Positions 36,914 to 45,825 of a stretch of 64,000 nucleotides of DNA are shown here, piece after piece (positions within the stretch are counted from its first letter, which is position 1; each line of letters begins with the position of its first letter). Below the pieces are notes generated by a model, which ran no database searches, had not been told where the DNA came from, and saw nothing but the letters and a program-made list of their open reading frames with translations. This DNA is from Legionella qingyii (GTDB lineage Bacteria > Pseudomonadota > Gammaproteobacteria > Legionellales > Legionellaceae): contig NZ_QHJG01000001.1 in the NCBI RefSeq assembly GCF_003184185.1, forward strand, positions 219,413-283,412. Reading direction: 5' to 3'. The translations under genes and the position numbers were made by a program.

Positions 36914-36946
36914 AGTATATAAAATGAACATTAAGAGAGAATTAAA
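36914..36946 (-). promoter_or_regulatory. PmrA-like box plus -10 upstream of the 35592-36827 gene
   Basis: TTTAATTCT (36946-36938), two bases, CTTAATGTT (36935-36927), 7 nt, then TATACT (36919-36914). Expected leader about 80 nt. Confidence 0.7.
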
Positions 36947-37106
36947 GTGCGACTTATTTTTATGGGGGGATATAAATAAATTAATGGGAGCTAATAAATC
37001 CCCTTTGCAAGTAAACGAGTTACCTATGCCAAAAACAATTTTCATTGGGGGAATTAGTGCGACTAGCGGTTAACTCCTTGGTTATAATGACTACCCGGTA
37101 AAGTCT

Positions 37107-37379
37107 TTAGCCGTTTGTAGCGCGATATACGCCAAGTTCAGGTTTATAGAAATTTTCAATTAAATCAATATACTCGCGGGTTTTATTACCTAATCGAGAT
37201 GTGGTGAGTGCGCTAAATTCTTTGTTGTTTAATGGTTCTGTATCCGGTTTATGTTCAAGAAGGTCTATTAAATGATGAGCAGCCTTTATTTTTTCTTCAG
37301 CGCTAGAGTCAAGTTTGAATCCAATTAGCTTGGTTTTAAAATATTTGGATGCCTCAACTTCTTCCTCCAGATCAGCTTC
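37107..37379 (-). pseudogene. C-terminal fragment of an unknown effector-like gene
   Basis: A frame open for ~90 codons and ending in TAA at 37107 reads SKYFKTKLIGFKLDSSAEEK, then FSALTTSRLGNKTREYIDLI and PELGVYRATNG. It has no start of its own, because its upstream edge runs into a HipS-like remnant at 37372. The helical, charged content resembles C-termini of Legionella effectors. It seems to be a fusion scar from a deletion or insertion. Confidence 0.5.
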
Positions 37380-37610
37380 TCTTTAACTCTTTAATGAACT
37401 TGGGATGATAATAATCAGTATAATTGTTGTGTGAAAAATGCTCAAACAAAGGTGTTGTGAGAGAAACCGGTACGTTGTGATAACCATCCAGGTAAGTAAA
37501 TTGATAGGTTCCTCCCTGTAATTTTTCTAATATCCCAGTCTTAATGCCATTCACTGATATGTATGCTGTTCTCAAGAATTATTATCCGTTGTCTGAGGAA
37601 AAGGTTTCAT
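37372..37610 (-). pseudogene. hipB tail and hipS (HipA N-domain) remnant
   Basis: 37372-37575 encodes MRTAYISVNGIKTGILEKL and YQFTYLDGYHNVPVSLTTPL, closely matching the intact HipS-like gene at 63163-63471 (MRKAYISVNGIRAGILEEL). The match ends after VSLTTPL, where the sequence degenerates. Just upstream, 37577-37610 encodes a HipB tail ending PFPQTTDNN, like PFPQTRDNN at the end of the intact hipB. So a second hipB-hipS locus stood here and has been deleted on both sides. Confidence 0.75.
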
Positions 37611-37747
37611 AGTAGACTTTCTTATTATTAATGATATGAATTTATGACGAATTATTTAGTTATTGCAGCGAGCAGCTCTATTGGGTAAGCAGACATTTTT
37701 TTTACTACATAATGAATTTAGTACTAATCCCCTAAAGCGAGCATCAA

Positions 37748-39028
37748 TTGATAAAAAAGAAAATTATCATTTCGAGTCTGGGCAATACCATAGAATGGTT
37801 TGATTTTGGACTTTTTATTTTCATGGCGCCGATAATCGGTGCTAAATTTTTTCCGCAAGGACTGGCTGGCAATGCAACCATTGAGGCTTTAATCGTATTT
37901 GCAGCTGGTTTTCTTTGTCGACCATTAGGCGGTATTTTTTTTGGCTATTTCGGAGATACTCGCGGTCGTGCAAAAACATTAAGAATTTCTATCTTAATTA
38001 TCACCATGTCAACTTTCTTAGTTGGTGTGATTCCGTCTTATGAAGCGATAGGATTAACTGCCCCAATCCTATTTATCTTACTTCGTTTGATACAAGGTGT
38101 ATCTATTGGTGGCGAATACAGTGGAATAATGATCTATCTTGCTGAATCAGCACCGCATGGCAAACGTGGTTTTATTACCAGTTTTGCAGCAATAGGTGCG
38201 AATTTAGGTTTTTTATTAGCTACAGTCACATTGATGCTGCTTCATTTGTTTTTTACTGACGAAGCTATTACAAATTGGGCATGGAGGGTACCCTTTCTTC
38301 TTATAGGGTTACCTGGCTCATTAATCATTTACTATCGTTTTAAATTATCTGAAACACCCGTGTACTCTCAGTTGCAAAAAAATCATCGAATTGAGTCCAT
38401 TCCATTTATTGCAGCTATTAAATTCGCGCCCTACCAATTGCTGAAAATTTTAGGTCTTACTTGTATGGGCTCAACATTTTATTATGTGTTTTTTGGATAT
38501 ATGCCCACTTATTTAGAACACTACATTGGATTTTCCTTCGCGGACGCGTTAACCATTGAGAGCTCAATGTTAATTGTAATGCTGTTTACTGTGCCTTTGT
38601 CTGGCATGTGCGGTGATTATTTTACCCGAAGAAAAATGCTGATAAGTACTTCAATAGCTATCATATTTTTGGTTTTACCCTGTTTTTATTTACTGCAGTT
38701 CAAATCCATATTATTAGCGCTATTATCTTTAGGTACAGCCACTATCCTAAGTTCTTTGGAACAAGGAAATACTCTAACAACTATTGTAGAAAACTGCCCT
38801 GAGAATGTTCGTTACAGTGGCATAGCCTTTTCTTATAACTTGGGGAATGCTTTATTCGGCGGCAGTACGCCGTTGGTTGTGGCTTTACTGACAGAAAAAA
38901 TAGGCCTTACCCTACCGGCTTATTACCTGATTTTTATGTCAGGTATCACTTTAATTACCGCAACAACCTTACTCAGCAACAATCAGTCTCTAGGCCCTTT
39001 GCTCGACCCTAAGCGCTCTAGAATATAA
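37748..39028 (+). CDS. MFS transporter, metabolite:H+ symporter (ProP/ShiA-like) family
   Basis: 426 residues with 12 membrane segments. The start is a TTG (MIKKKIIISSLGNTIEWFDF); no ATG occurs until far inside. The family signature GNTIEWFDFGLF opens TM1. FGYFGDTRGRAKTLRIS is the loop 2-3 MFS motif, and QGVSIGGEYSGIMIYLAE is the hallmark of the MHS branch in TM4. YFTRRKMLISTS repeats the loop motif in the second half. It imports an osmolyte, organic acid or amino-acid derivative with protons. Legionella genomes carry many such paralogues. Confidence 0.88.
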   Translation: MIKKKIIISSLGNTIEWFDFGLFIFMAPIIGAKFFPQGLAGNATIEALIVFAAGFLCRPLGGIFFGYFGDTRGRAKTLRISILIITMSTFLVGVIPSYEAIGLTAPILFILLRLIQGVSIGGEYSGIMIYLAESAPHGKRGFITSFAAIGANLGFLLATVTLMLLHLFFTDEAITNWAWRVPFLLIGLPGSLIIYYRFKLSETPVYSQLQKNHRIESIPFIAAIKFAPYQLLKILGLTCMGSTFYYVFFGYMPTYLEHYIGFSFADALTIESSMLIVMLFTVPLSGMCGDYFTRRKMLISTSIAIIFLVLPCFYLLQFKSILLALLSLGTATILSSLEQGNTLTTIVENCPENVRYSGIAFSYNLGNALFGGSTPLVVALLTEKIGLTLPAYYLIFMSGITLITATTLLSNNQSLGPLLDPKRSRI

Positions 39029-39091
39029 ATGGATTTGCAATAAATCCAACATAAAGCCAATGAAGGTTTTCGATGGGATTTGAATGGATAC

Positions 39092-39223
39092 TTATCCCGC
39101 TTCCTTTTCAGATTTAGGCATAAACAGCAGAGGAATAATGAGCAATATGATGAGGATTATCAAAATAAATCTAAATTTATCCGCATAAATTTTTTTCGCA
39201 TAATTTCGAATAATTTGAATCAT
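39092..39223 (-). CDS. 43-aa single-span membrane protein
   Basis: MIQIIRNYAKKIYADKFRFI, then a hydrophobic stretch ILIILIILLIIPLLFM and a short basic/acidic tail (PKSEKEAG). AAAGGAATAG gives a good ribosome binding site six to ten bases upstream. It is a complete frame with a positively charged N-terminus and one membrane helix. Possibly a small regulator or toxin-like peptide; the function is unknown. It faces the MHS transporter gene tail to tail. Confidence 0.6.
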   Translation of the reverse strand: MIQIIRNYAKKIYADKFRFILIILIILLIIPLLFMPKSEKEAG

Positions 39224-39317
39224 TCTATTCCTTTAATTCTATAGTGCTAAGTGCATTTCACATCGATTAAATTTCTTTATCGGCTTGAGCACAGGAGCAT
39301 TTTCCTTTGCTCATTTT

Positions 39318-39372
39318 TAGAATGTTTCTGAACATTCTAGTGTATAGAAACAGTAAAAACGGGTGCTATACT
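39318..39372 (+). promoter_or_regulatory. Perfect dyad and promoter of the SagB-like gene
   Basis: Arms TAGAATGTT and AACATTCTA (39318-39339, loop TCTG) sit directly before a weak -35 (39341-39346) and a good -10 TATACT (39367-39372), about 45 bases upstream of the ATG at 39415. The position fits an operator or activator site; the binding protein is unknown. Confidence 0.5.
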
Positions 39373-39414
39373 TTAATAATTAACTGGTTGCGATATTAAG
39401 TGAGAGGAAAGTAA

Positions 39415-40131
39415 ATGGATTTTTTTAGGAGAAAAAAAGGATTGCTTTTCATCATCGCAGTACTCATTTTTTTAGGCTTAATTTTAATTCCAAAAAAATT
39501 AGCAAAACCTAAAATGCTCCCACAAACTAAAAACACAATTGGCTTAGAGTTGCCTCAACCAGTCTACTCTAGTCCAGTTTCAATTGAGGAGGCACTTAAA
39601 AAGCGTCGCTCAGTAAGGCAGTATAAAAATCAAGCGCTAACACTTCGGCAAATTTCTCAATTACTCTGGGCCGCGCAAGGAATAACTTCTGATATGGGCT
39701 TTCGAACAGCTCCTTCAGCAGGGGCTCTCTATCCATTGGAGATTTATTTAATTGCAAGGAATGTTAAAAATTTAACTTCTGGTGTTTATCATTATAAGCC
39801 CCAAAAACACACATTAACAAAACTAAAAGAAGGGGATGTTTCGTTACAATTAACAAAAGCTGCATTCGGACAGGAGGCAGTAAAATCAAGTGCTGCTAAT
39901 ATTGTGATAACGGCGGTTTTTTCTCGAACGGTAAAAAAATACGGTAAAATGGGCAAGCGTTTTGTATTCATGGAAGCAGGGCATGCCGCACAAAATATTT
40001 ACCTGCAAACGGTGTCTTTAAATCTAGCAACTGTATCAATAGGTGCATTCGATAATATTCAAGTGAGAAAAGCTTTAGGATTTGTTGATGAAGAACCTTT
40101 GTATGTTTTACCAATAGGGGAGGAATTATAA
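39415..40131 (+). CDS. SagB-type nitroreductase-family oxidoreductase, membrane-anchored
   Basis: 238 residues, with GAGAGGAAAG before the ATG. An N-terminal membrane helix (LLFIIAVLIFLGLILI) anchors it. The FMN domain follows: EALKKRRSVRQYKNQALTLR (FMN-phosphate loop), LLWAAQGI, FRTAPSAGALYPLEIYLIA (the SagB hallmark), GHAAQNIYLQTVSLNLATV and ALGFVDEEPLYVLPIGE. SagB-like proteins oxidise peptide azolines to azoles or act as general flavin reductases. No precursor peptide or cyclodehydratase is nearby, so a general redox role is more likely. Confidence 0.85.
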   Translation: MDFFRRKKGLLFIIAVLIFLGLILIPKKLAKPKMLPQTKNTIGLELPQPVYSSPVSIEEALKKRRSVRQYKNQALTLRQISQLLWAAQGITSDMGFRTAPSAGALYPLEIYLIARNVKNLTSGVYHYKPQKHTLTKLKEGDVSLQLTKAAFGQEAVKSSAANIVITAVFSRTVKKYGKMGKRFVFMEAGHAAQNIYLQTVSLNLATVSIGAFDNIQVRKALGFVDEEPLYVLPIGEEL

Positions 40132-40257
40132 ATATGTGGGAAACACATATGCTTATAGTATTGATTGTTTCGGGCTTTTCGTAAGTCCTGTGAGATTTAC
40201 TTACCTCATTTCAAGACAAGTTAGAAACCCCAAAAGTAAAGAATAACAATTACATCT

Positions 40258-42867
40258 TTATTTATTTTTAATCATCTTATAAAGCTCGGGTATCAGAAAA
40301 ATGGGAAGTGCACAGAATAAAATGACCCCCCAGTGTATTATGGATAAAGGTACTGTATGTAACACGCGCTGCAATCCATGGGTATAAATGGCCATGATTT
40401 GTAACCCTAGCATGCTGAAAATAGCAATTAAAATCCATTTATTTGAGAGCCATCCTATTTCGGTAATTGGTTTATAGAAGCTTCTAAAATTTAGTGTATG
40501 GACATTCGACATAACGACCAGGGTTGTAAAAGCAATAGTATTGGCTAACGCATAGGACTGAGGTAAATAGAACTGATATAGCAAGAACGTTATGATACCG
40601 ATATAAGAACCAAACAGAATGAGTAGGGTAAGTGACATTCGATCAAAAATTGGTTGATCAGCTTGCCGTGGTGGCCTATTCATCACACCCTTTTCGGCGC
40701 GTTCTACACTCAAAGAGAGTGCTGTTGCACTATCCGTAACCAAGTTTATCCAAAGAATTTGCACTGGAATTACAATCAATCCACCGCTTAGCATAAGATT
40801 AATAAGGATAGCTAATACTTCACCTAAATTTGAGGAAGCAAGATAAAGCACGAATTTTCGAATGTTTGCATATTGACGCCTACCTTCTTTTACAGCATCA
40901 ATGATAGAGGCAAAATTATCATCTAATAAAACGATATCAGCGACACTTCGCGCAACATCCGTTCCTCTTATGCCCATAGCAATCCCAATATCAGCTTGTT
41001 TCAGTGCTGGTGCATCATTGACGCCATCTCCAGTCATGGCGACTAGTTGGCCTTGATTCTGTAAGAGTCTCACAATACGAAACTTATCCTCAGGCATTGT
41101 TCTTGCAAATAAAGCATTTTGCTGTAATAAATTCTTTAATGTTTTATCACTCATTATGTTTAATTCACTGCTTGTTATCACGTGATCTATGCTCAAGCCA
41201 ATTTGATTGGCAATTGCTTTTGCCGTCACAGGCGAATCACCAGTTATCATAATGACTTTTATGCCTGCGTTTTTCGCGATTTCTAATGCTTTAGGTACTT
41301 CTTCTCTTGGAGGATCCACTAAACCAATAATTCCAAGAAACACTAAATGACTCTCCGCTTCATTCACTGATAAATGAAGTTGTTTTTGAGTGGTTTTCCT
41401 TGCTAAGGCTAAGGTGCGAAGCCCATTCTGAGCAAAATCAATATAAGCCGCTTCTATTTTATTTCGTGATTCAGTGTTTAGTTCGTACTCCTTATCTTCA
41501 TGTACATAATAGTCACATAAAGGCAAAATAACTTCTGGTGCTCCTTTGATATGAATAATCTGACAATCTTCTGTTTCTTCAATGACCGTCATTCGTTTTC
41601 TGATAGAGTCGAATGTAAATTCATTGATAATGTGGCTTTGAGGGACTTCACTTAATCCTGATTTAGCGGCTGCCACAATCAAGGCTGCTTCATCTGGGGA
41701 ACCAATGATTTTCCATTCCTCTCCTTCTTGAATGACTCGTGCATGATTGCATTTGCGTCCCGTATCCAACAATAGGATTAATCCGGGGATGGATTGAGGG
41801 TTTATCGCTTGGTCATCGACTACAAATGTTCCATGTGGATTATAACCAACCCCGGTGATCTCTATTATTTTTCCAAATAACCAAATATTTTGAACGTTCA
41901 TCTCATTTTTAGTGAGTGTTCCTGTCTTATCTGTGCAAATGATAGATACAGCACCTAAGGTTTCTGCTGCTTGAAGATGGCGAAGCAAAGCCTTTTTTTT
42001 AGCCATGGCTCTGGCACCCAATGCAAGGGCGATAGTAACTACAGCAGGAAGTCCCTCTGGAATGGCAGACACAGCAAGAGATATTCCTGTCATTAACATC
42101 CGAATTAAATCCAGACCGGCCAATACTCCAATTAAAATAACGACAGCAGAAATGGTAAGCGCTAAAAAACCCAGTTGTTTGCCAATGACAGAAAGTTGCT
42201 TCTGAAGGGCAGTCTTTTCTTCGATAATGCTTTCTGTAAGCTCAGCTATGCGGCCAAATTCTGTATTCATACCAATAGCAACAACAAGGCCTTGTCCCTG
42301 TCCACTTATAATATGAGTTCCCATGAAGGCCATATTTTTTCTATCTGTAACCAAAGTTTCTTCGGGTAAACGTTCTGTTGTTTTGGTTATGGGCTCAGAT
42401 TCACCAGTTAAAGTCGCTTCATTCATCATGAGGTCTACTACTGTTGTGAGTCGGATATCAGCAGGAACAATATTACCGGCATTCAATAGCACATAATCAC
42501 CTGGAATCAGTGTTTTCACGTCAATAACTTGCTCTAGCCCATTACGGATAACACGACATTTTGTGGTAAGCATGTTTTTTAAATTTTTAATGGCAGTTTG
42601 AGCCTTCCATTCTTGGATAAATCCTAATAAACCATTAAAGAGGACGATAGCAAGAATAGCCATCGCATCAACAATATCACCTAAAAAGAAAGAGAGAAGC
42701 GTTGCTAATAGGAGAACCAGAATTAAAATATTAGTGAACTGACGTAGCAGTATGACATACCAGTTTGAAGATTCTACATCCTTGATTTCATTGACATCAA
42801 AATTTTTATGTTGCTTTGCAAGAACACTTTTTGTTTCTTCGATGGTTAAAGCATGCCATTGCTTCAT
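40258..42867 (-). CDS. P2A-type cation-transporting (Ca2+-like) ATPase
   Basis: 869 residues; GAGGAGAAAG precedes the ATG. Domains in order: N-terminal cation ATPase domain (1-70), actuator with LTGESEPI (TGES, 154-157), TM4 with SAIPEGLPAVVTIALALG (the Ca2+-site IPEGLP motif), phosphorylation site DKTGTLT (Asp313), nucleotide domain around 350-460 with SPDEAALIVAA and KGAPE, and hinge TGDGVNDAPALKQADIGIAM. C-terminal TM5-10 follow (NLGEVLAIL, LWINLVTDS). It pumps a cation, most likely Ca2+ or Mn2+, out of the cytoplasm. A secreted hypothetical ends ~95 bases upstream on the genome and is a separate unit. Confidence 0.92.
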   Translation of the reverse strand: MKQWHALTIEETKSVLAKQHKNFDVNEIKDVESSNWYVILLRQFTNILILVLLLATLLSFFLGDIVDAMAILAIVLFNGLLGFIQEWKAQTAIKNLKNMLTTKCRVIRNGLEQVIDVKTLIPGDYVLLNAGNIVPADIRLTTVVDLMMNEATLTGESEPITKTTERLPEETLVTDRKNMAFMGTHIISGQGQGLVVAIGMNTEFGRIAELTESIIEEKTALQKQLSVIGKQLGFLALTISAVVILIGVLAGLDLIRMLMTGISLAVSAIPEGLPAVVTIALALGARAMAKKKALLRHLQAAETLGAVSIICTDKTGTLTKNEMNVQNIWLFGKIIEITGVGYNPHGTFVVDDQAINPQSIPGLILLLDTGRKCNHARVIQEGEEWKIIGSPDEAALIVAAAKSGLSEVPQSHIINEFTFDSIRKRMTVIEETEDCQIIHIKGAPEVILPLCDYYVHEDKEYELNTESRNKIEAAYIDFAQNGLRTLALARKTTQKQLHLSVNEAESHLVFLGIIGLVDPPREEVPKALEIAKNAGIKVIMITGDSPVTAKAIANQIGLSIDHVITSSELNIMSDKTLKNLLQQNALFARTMPEDKFRIVRLLQNQGQLVAMTGDGVNDAPALKQADIGIAMGIRGTDVARSVADIVLLDDNFASIIDAVKEGRRQYANIRKFVLYLASSNLGEVLAILINLMLSGGLIVIPVQILWINLVTDSATALSLSVERAEKGVMNRPPRQADQPIFDRMSLTLLILFGSYIGIITFLLYQFYLPQSYALANTIAFTTLVVMSNVHTLNFRSFYKPITEIGWLSNKWILIAIFSMLGLQIMAIYTHGLQRVLHTVPLSIIHWGVILFCALPIFLIPELYKMIKNK

Positions 42868-42961
42868 CTTTCTCCTCAGACTCTATTCGCTTTTAATCCC
42901 ACAAAAGTAATTTCAGACTTAAGACAGAGAAACTCTTAGTATGCATAGTATGCATCTGAAA

Positions 42962-43486
42962 TTATTTTTGCGGCAAAATCGATAAATACAGTTCGTATTG
43001 ACCATTGGCATTGGATAGTAAAAATTTTTGAGTTGTATTTATAGGCCAATTCATTGGTGCTGATTTTTGATTAGGCCTACTCCATTGCAAATGTAAATTC
43101 CCTTTTTCATTTTTTAGTTCAACACGAATCAAGCCAATAACATCATCTGGATTGAACGGTTTTGAGTCTTGATCCATCAGAGATACAATCAAAATAACTT
43201 TTTCTCCACTCCTGATGGGTTCAGACCATAAAAGAGTTGGCTGAAGAGTATTGATTTTTGATGATGGCAAATGAAGAGGAAATTCTGGGATTCGAATATA
43301 TTGTGTTGGCTGTTTGATACGTAATACGCTTATATCAAAATATAAATCATCGCCAAGCAACTCTCCCTCTTTGATCATTTTTATTTGGTTTAAGATAAGC
43401 TTAGGAGAAAGTTCCTGATTATTAACTGCGAAAGCCATGGATGAGAAACAAAATACAACAACTACACACCAATGTGGCCATTTCAT
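42962..43486 (-). CDS. Secreted hypothetical protein, 174 aa
   Basis: The start at 43486 (MKWPHWCVVVVFCFSSMAFA) has a perfect AAGGAG upstream and begins a signal peptide. A longer frame from 43612 would bury it and is rejected. The mature part contains LILNQIKMIKEGELLGDDLY and strand-like segments (YIRIPEFPLHLPSSKIN; EKVILIVSLMDQDSKPFNPD; GQYELYLSIL). It is probably a small periplasmic beta-sandwich protein. DDVIGLIRVELKNEKGNLHL suggests a C2-like or immunoglobulin-like fold, but that is a guess. Confidence 0.75.
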   Translation of the reverse strand: MKWPHWCVVVVFCFSSMAFAVNNQELSPKLILNQIKMIKEGELLGDDLYFDISVLRIKQPTQYIRIPEFPLHLPSSKINTLQPTLLWSEPIRSGEKVILIVSLMDQDSKPFNPDDVIGLIRVELKNEKGNLHLQWSRPNQKSAPMNWPINTTQKFLLSNANGQYELYLSILPQK

Positions 43487-43899
43487 TTTCTGACTCCTTT
43501 CAATACTTTTTTGCAATGTCCTAATTTTTTGCAAGGACAGCTCATATTCAGTATGGCATAAACCAGTAATAATGCCTATCAAGCAATATAATCTAATTGG
43601 AAGTAATCGCATTATCCATATAAATCAGGACTTACTAAAAAACCCAATCTCTTCGTTAAAAAATGTTTCTAATTCGGTCATTTAGTTTATCTAAACTCCC
43701 TCATTAAAAAAATTTTTTGCCTCGACCTTGGAGTTTTTCATAAGTCCTGTAAATATAAAGGCAGATGTTAATTAAATACTCATATGTGTTCTGTTCGATT
43801 CGTACACATGTTTCCTCCTTAACCAAATGTTGGTGTGATCTTTCAATTGGTCTATACTCAGAATCATAAATGGATGAATATTTCACAAATTGATTAACA
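43487..43899. promoter_or_regulatory. Divergent gap with promoter of the EAL operon
   Basis: TTGGTG (43830-43835), a 17-nt spacer and TATACT (43853-43858) precede the TTG start at 43900 by about 40 bases. The rest of the 413-base gap shows no gene or RNA that I can support. Confidence 0.45.
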
Positions 43900-45078
43900 T
43901 TGGATATTTGTGTGAAAAATACGGCGTTGATATGCACAAAAAATAATAGATTAGCTTCTTTAGTCGCACCGATATGTCAATCTTGCGACTACAAGGATTT
44001 GTGGGTTAAAAACGCCAGAGAAATTTCGAATACCATTGAAACGGAACCTATTAAGTTAATTATTCTTGATACAGCGTTACAAGAGCCATGTATCATTGAT
44101 GTTCTATATATTTTATCCAATGTGAAGTGTGGAATACCTATCATTGTTCTTGGTGACTGTGAAGATAAAGTTCTTTTATCCATAAAAAGAATTGGTGAAT
44201 TAAAAGAGTTATATATTTACACCTTGCAGTTAAATTCTTTTTCGGAAGAAGCATTCCGAGAAATCTTGCACCTCATTGATAAAAAGAGCCAAATCATTAA
44301 TGAAGAGACAATTGCTTTGGCTTTAGAGAAAAAACAATTCTTTATGAATTATCAACCCAAAATTGAATTAAGCACTTATAAATTAGTCGGCGTCGAAGCC
44401 TTAATTCGATGGCAAAGGCCTAATCATGGCCTTGTGCAACCGGATTTATTTATCCCGATCGCAGAAAAAACCGGATTGATCATTCCCATGACCTACTGGG
44501 TGATTCAAGAAGTTTTTCGACAATATGCAGCATGGAAGAGAAAAGGCATTCAGTTAAAATTTGCTATCAATTTATCAGCGAATATATTAACTAATATAAT
44601 TTTGCCAGACGAACTTGGTAAATTAATGAAAGAATATAAGGTCTGTCCAGAAGACATCTGCTTTGAAATTACCGAAGCGGCAGCGATGCATTGGCCTGAT
44701 ATCGTATTGGAAGTATTGACTCGCATTCGCTTAAAAGGATTTTCTCTTTCAATCGATGATTTTGGAACCGGTTATTCATCTTTAGTTGAGTTGCAACGAT
44801 TGCCTTTCACAGAGCTTAAAATTGATAGGTCATTTATTGGTGATGTGGCGTATAATAAGTCCAATATGCATATTGTTGGTTCAATTATCGGTTTGGGAAA
44901 AAATATGAATCTAACCCTGATTGCTGAAGGTGTTGAAACAAAAGAGGCGGCTGATAAATTATTAGCCATGGGGTGCGAAAGTATACAGGGATATCTTGTT
45001 TCTAAGCCTTTATCGGAAAGTGAGTTCTTGAGTTGGTATCGAAACAAGATAGATAAAAATGGGGTTTTCACTGGATAA
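43900..45078 (+). CDS. EAL-domain c-di-GMP phosphodiesterase with degenerate receiver-like N-domain
   Basis: 392 residues from a TTG (MDICVKNTALICTKNNRLAS); no better start is near. Residues 1-130 resemble a receiver fold with alternating beta strands (KLIILDTALQEPCIIDVLYI; IPIIVLGDC) but lack a clear phospho-Asp site. The EAL domain (~140-385) keeps all catalytic motifs: VEALIRWQRP, NLSANI, FEITEAAA, IDDFGTGYSSL, LKIDRSFIGD, IAEGVETKEAA and IQGYLVSKPL, so it should hydrolyse c-di-GMP. It starts a tight three-gene signalling operon: a response regulator 9 bases later, then a hybrid kinase. It is the likely output of that system. Confidence 0.88.
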   Translation: MDICVKNTALICTKNNRLASLVAPICQSCDYKDLWVKNAREISNTIETEPIKLIILDTALQEPCIIDVLYILSNVKCGIPIIVLGDCEDKVLLSIKRIGELKELYIYTLQLNSFSEEAFREILHLIDKKSQIINEETIALALEKKQFFMNYQPKIELSTYKLVGVEALIRWQRPNHGLVQPDLFIPIAEKTGLIIPMTYWVIQEVFRQYAAWKRKGIQLKFAINLSANILTNIILPDELGKLMKEYKVCPEDICFEITEAAAMHWPDIVLEVLTRIRLKGFSLSIDDFGTGYSSLVELQRLPFTELKIDRSFIGDVAYNKSNMHIVGSIIGLGKNMNLTLIAEGVETKEAADKLLAMGCESIQGYLVSKPLSESEFLSWYRNKIDKNGVFTG

Positions 45079-45087
45079 GGATCTGCT

Positions 45088-45798
45088 ATGAGAGCCATTA
45101 CTATGCAAGGATCAAAGCCAACCATTTTAATTGCGGATGATGACTTATCAACACGAATGTTGCTTAGAGCTACAATTTCACAATGGGATTATCCAGTAGT
45201 TGAGGCAAGTGATGGCAATGAGGCTTGGGAAATTCTAAAACATGATGATGGACCTCAAATTGCAACTGTAGATTGGATGATGCCCAAGATCGACGGTTTG
45301 GAACTATGTCGCCGCGCAAAACATTTACCCAAACCACCTTATATGATTCTGTTGACGAGTATTTCTGGGGCTTCTAATGTGGTGAATGCTTTGGATTCCG
45401 GGGCAGATGATTTTTTAACGAAGCCATTTAATTTTATCGAATTACGAAGCCGATTACATGTAGGACAACGAATCATCAATTATACGAATCGACTTAATGA
45501 ACAAAAAGCCCATGACGGTCTATCAGAACATTTGCCAATTACACTTGACCGACTAAATGATATGAGCAAAAAAATTCTGGATGAATGGGGGCGGCTTCAA
45601 AATATACTGCATTTATTGGATGCCTTAGAAAAAGAAAATCATATTAAATTTAAAAATCAGATACTCGATATTTATGATCGCCAAAAAGAATTGATTGAAG
45701 AAATAAAAAGCTTGGAAACATTGTTGGGCCATAGATCTTCCAAACGTAAAACAACAGAAGTGAAAGCAAAAAAGACTAAAAAATTGGCTAAAAAATGA
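45088..45798 (+). CDS. Response regulator with coiled-coil output region
   Basis: 236 residues; AAGGAT precedes the ATG. Receiver domain at ~10-130: IADDD (acidic pocket, Asp17-19), TVDWMMPKIDG (phospho-Asp62), LTSIS and LTKPFNFIE (conserved Lys). The rest (~150-236) is helical and charged, ending in a Lys-rich tail (KRKTTEVKAKKTKKLAKK). There is no DNA-binding or GGDEF domain. It probably relays phosphate to, or touches, the EAL protein upstream or the hybrid kinase downstream. Confidence 0.88.
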   Translation: MRAITMQGSKPTILIADDDLSTRMLLRATISQWDYPVVEASDGNEAWEILKHDDGPQIATVDWMMPKIDGLELCRRAKHLPKPPYMILLTSISGASNVVNALDSGADDFLTKPFNFIELRSRLHVGQRIINYTNRLNEQKAHDGLSEHLPITLDRLNDMSKKILDEWGRLQNILHLLDALEKENHIKFKNQILDIYDRQKELIEEIKSLETLLGHRSSKRKTTEVKAKKTKKLAKK

Positions 45799-45825
45799 GG
45801 TTAATCTATTTGAACGGATTGTGCC

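Noticed and set aside
36824..37045. 73-codon minus-strand frame upstream of the ART-like gene
   Set aside because: It spans the PmrA-like promoter and -10, so it is promoter DNA rather than a gene.
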